Source of the DNA: CAVYUC01 sp963771595
Lineage (GTDB): Bacteria > Bacteroidota > Bacteroidia > Bacteroidales > Prolixibacteraceae
Assembly (NCBI GenBank): GCA_963771595.1
Contig: CAVYUC010000017.1
Coordinates: forward strand, 45,069 to 109,068
Direction: 5' to 3'
Length of the DNA stretch: 64,000 bases
The notes beneath the pieces were generated by a model, which was not told where the DNA came from, ran no database searches, and saw only the letters and a program-made list of their open reading frames with translations. Shown here piece by piece: positions 62,730 to 64,000 of this stretch. Within the stretch, counting starts at the first letter, position 1. Every line of letters begins with the position of its first letter. Made by a program: the position numbers and the translations under genes.

Positions 62730-63290
62730 GGATGGCATCGCTTCGATAGTATGGCATCGCTTCGGCGATGCTATCCGTTCAAAACCGCTCTGCAAAAACA
62801 TTAGCTTTAGAATTTACTTTCAGATAAATTACGGATAGCATCCAGCTTCCTGCGTCAGCAATGGATGCCATCCTGCTTCGTCAGCAATGGATGCCATCCT
62901 CCTGCGTTGGCAATGAATACTGGTATGATAGCATCGCTTTTTGCGATCAGGATGGCATCGCTTTCCGCGATGCTATCCGTTCAAAACCGCTCTGCAAAAA
63001 CATTAGCTTTAGAATTTACTTTCAGATAAATTACGGATAGCATCCAGCTTCCTTCGTCAGCGATGGATGCCATCCTCCTGCGTTGGCAATGAATGCGGCC
63101 AGGATGGCATCGTTTTCCTTGATCAGGATGGCATCGCTTTCCGCGATGCTATCCATTTCAAACCGCTCTGCAAAAACATTAGCTTTAGAATTTACTTTCA
63201 GATAAATAACGGATAGCATCCAGCTTCCTGCGTCAGCAATGGATGCCATCCTGCTTCGTCAGCGATGGATGCCATCCTGTGTCAGCGTCC
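62730..63290. repeat. Three-copy palindromic repeat (GGATGGCATCGC/GCGATGCTATCC)
   Basis: A ~90-bp core (GCGATGCTATCCGTTC...AAACATTAGCTTTAGAAT...GGATAGCATCCAGCTTCC) starts at 62765, 62967 and 63143 (steps 202 and 176). Near-palindromes of the type GGATGGCATCGC...GCGATGCTATCC and GGATGCCATCC lie between copies. The core is highly conserved between copies. Antisense open frames run through it but are probably incidental. Confidence 0.85.
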
Positions 63291-63369
63291 AGACCTGCTC
63301 CAATCGGTTTGTATTTATGAGTGTAATCTTTGATTATTGGGTGAAACGGTATTTTAGTGCCGACAGAAA

Positions 63370-63678
63370 TCAGACATCAGGTTTTGTGCTTAACCCGGCA
63401 ATAAATTCATCAATTGTTTTCGAAGGTGTTTTTCCTTTTACGATTTCCAGTGATTCAAATTCATACCATGAATAATCGTCGCAAAACCGGTGAAACCTGA
63501 ATTTTGAAATTCCTGATTCTTCCGGATAAAAGAACTCCCCGCTAATCAGTTTTTCGGTAAGTTTAATCCGAACTTCTTCCAATAATAAATTACCGGGATT
63601 TGCAAAATCTTTGAATCCAAAGGTTTTATAATTCCCCGAATCACGATACAAATAATGAAAACGAATGTTGTTTGGCAT
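63370..63678 (-). CDS. Hypothetical protein adjacent to an HNH endonuclease gene
   Basis: A 102-aa protein (ATG 63678, MPNNIRFHYLYRDSGNYKTF; an ATG at 63717 adds 13 residues) with an aromatic, mixed beta-sheet composition (FRFHRFCDDYSWYEFESLEI). No domain is recognised. It lies 65 bp downstream of an HNH endonuclease gene on the same strand and may be part of the same small operon. Function unknown. Confidence 0.55.
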   Translation of the reverse strand: MPNNIRFHYLYRDSGNYKTFGFKDFANPGNLLLEEVRIKLTEKLISGEFFYPEESGISKFRFHRFCDDYSWYEFESLEIVKGKTPSKTIDEFIAGLSTKPDV

Positions 63679-63743
63679 TTTTACTTCGAAGGAAATAATA
63701 AACCGGCTTCTTGTCAACGGACGATGAGTAACATAAAATGATT

Positions 63744-64000
63744 TTAAAACCCAAACCGGCTTCTGTGTTCATGAAGACTTTTATGCGAAGGATAAAACCG
63801 TTCATCCGCCGGAAGATAAATTTCCCGGTTTTCATACTGCCTGATTCCGGCATCGGGATGGTAATCTTTGATTTTTGGATGAACAAGGATTTTATAACTG
63901 TCCGAAATGGCGATTAATCCGCGGTCGAATGCACGGTGAAACGTTGGGGATAAGGCCAGTCCGTTGCGGATGGAATCGTTGTAAGTTTCTGCAAACGGCA
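63744..64000 (-). CDS. HNH endonuclease, C-terminal part (5' end beyond window)
   Basis: An open minus-strand frame of 85 codons reaching the window edge. It reads PFAETYNDSIRNGLALSPT then FHRAFDRGLIAISDSYKILV and ends LHEHRSRFGF. The NGLALSPTFHRAFDRGLIAIS segment matches the C-terminal HNH motif of COG3440-type restriction-associated HNH nucleases. Whether it belongs to a restriction system cannot be seen, because the N-terminal part is outside the window. Confidence 0.72.
   Translation of the reverse strand, partial: PFAETYNDSIRNGLALSPTFHRAFDRGLIAISDSYKILVHPKIKDYHPDAGIRQYENREIYLPADERFYPSHKSLHEHRSRFGF

Larger units (their letters stand above)
62262..63369. other. 1.1-kb repeat-rich region between two small genes
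   Basis: Contains a hairpin at 62269-62304, the 21-bp tandem array (62384-62665), and the three-copy palindromic repeat (62730-63290), each described separately. The stretch around 63290-63369 holds no recognised element. No RNA gene was recognised. Confidence 0.6.

Noticed and set aside
1..64000. tRNA or rRNA genes
   Set aside because: No cloverleaf, anticodon-arm or rRNA signature was recognised in any intergenic gap; a tRNAscan run would settle it.

Overview
The window looks like chromosome of a Bacteroidota member. The best guess is a marine Marinilabiliales/Prolixibacteraceae-type bacterium, but the genus cannot be fixed from sequence alone. The evidence is a complete actABCDEF alternative complex III operon, a type IX secretion sorting tail on a GH30 enzyme, carboxypeptidase-like plug domains on outer-membrane receptors, the serC-serA-DUF1015 order, LytTR regulators, little Shine-Dalgarno signal and a TTTG-N19-TAnnTTTG promoter.

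Layout. 1-6 kb: end of a cardiolipin synthase, then reverse-strand housekeeping genes (threonine/serine dehydratase, PrsW protease, SMP-30 lipoprotein, purine nucleoside phosphorylase, LpxK). 6-10.4 kb: a reverse-strand glycine-betaine/proline ABC importer (OpuAC, AB, AA) with an outer-membrane barrel as first gene. 11.2-13.5 kb: SppA and divergent FolK. 13.6-20.4 kb: a carbohydrate locus (GH88-like hydrolase, sugar isomerase, Gfo/Idh/MocA dehydrogenase, SDR, DUF3311-like protein, frameshifted sodium:solute symporter) with a ParE-type toxin-antitoxin pair inside it. 20.5-33 kb: housekeeping genes (SerRS, L27 with an unusual C-terminal extension, L21, bifunctional nuclease, nucleoside transporter, DUF1015/SerA/SerC, frameshifted GcvT, HPt protein, Bax-inhibitor-like protein, AlkD-like protein). 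33-35.4 kb: flippase and methyltransferase. 35.4-36.9 kb: two overlapping LytTR response regulators, one with a degenerate receiver. 37.3-45.2 kb: actABCDEF, with no cox genes following. 45.3-51.5 kb: TonB receptor, ABC exporter, cysteine synthase. 51.6-55.2 kb: two paralogous lipoproteins and a secreted GH30 enzyme. 56.2-59.6 kb: membrane-anchored LytTR regulator and outer-membrane barrel receptor. 59.6-63.4 kb: a repeat-rich region with at least four repeat families and a few small genes. The right edge holds the end of an HNH endonuclease gene.

How the genes fit together. Three parts read as working units: osmolyte entry across both membranes (porin plus OpuA), uronic-acid or related sugar catabolism, and quinol oxidation by alternative complex III. 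Serine synthesis feeds the cysteine synthase and glycine-cleavage chemistry. The most unusual observations are: an 11-unit, 21-bp tandem array whose only fully open frame encodes a heptad repeat; a canonical/pseudo-receiver LytTR pair divergent from the complex III operon; an L27 helix-hairpin-helix fusion; two genes broken by single-base excess in short homopolymers (real mutations or assembly errors); and operator-like repeats in front of the osmolyte and complex III operons.
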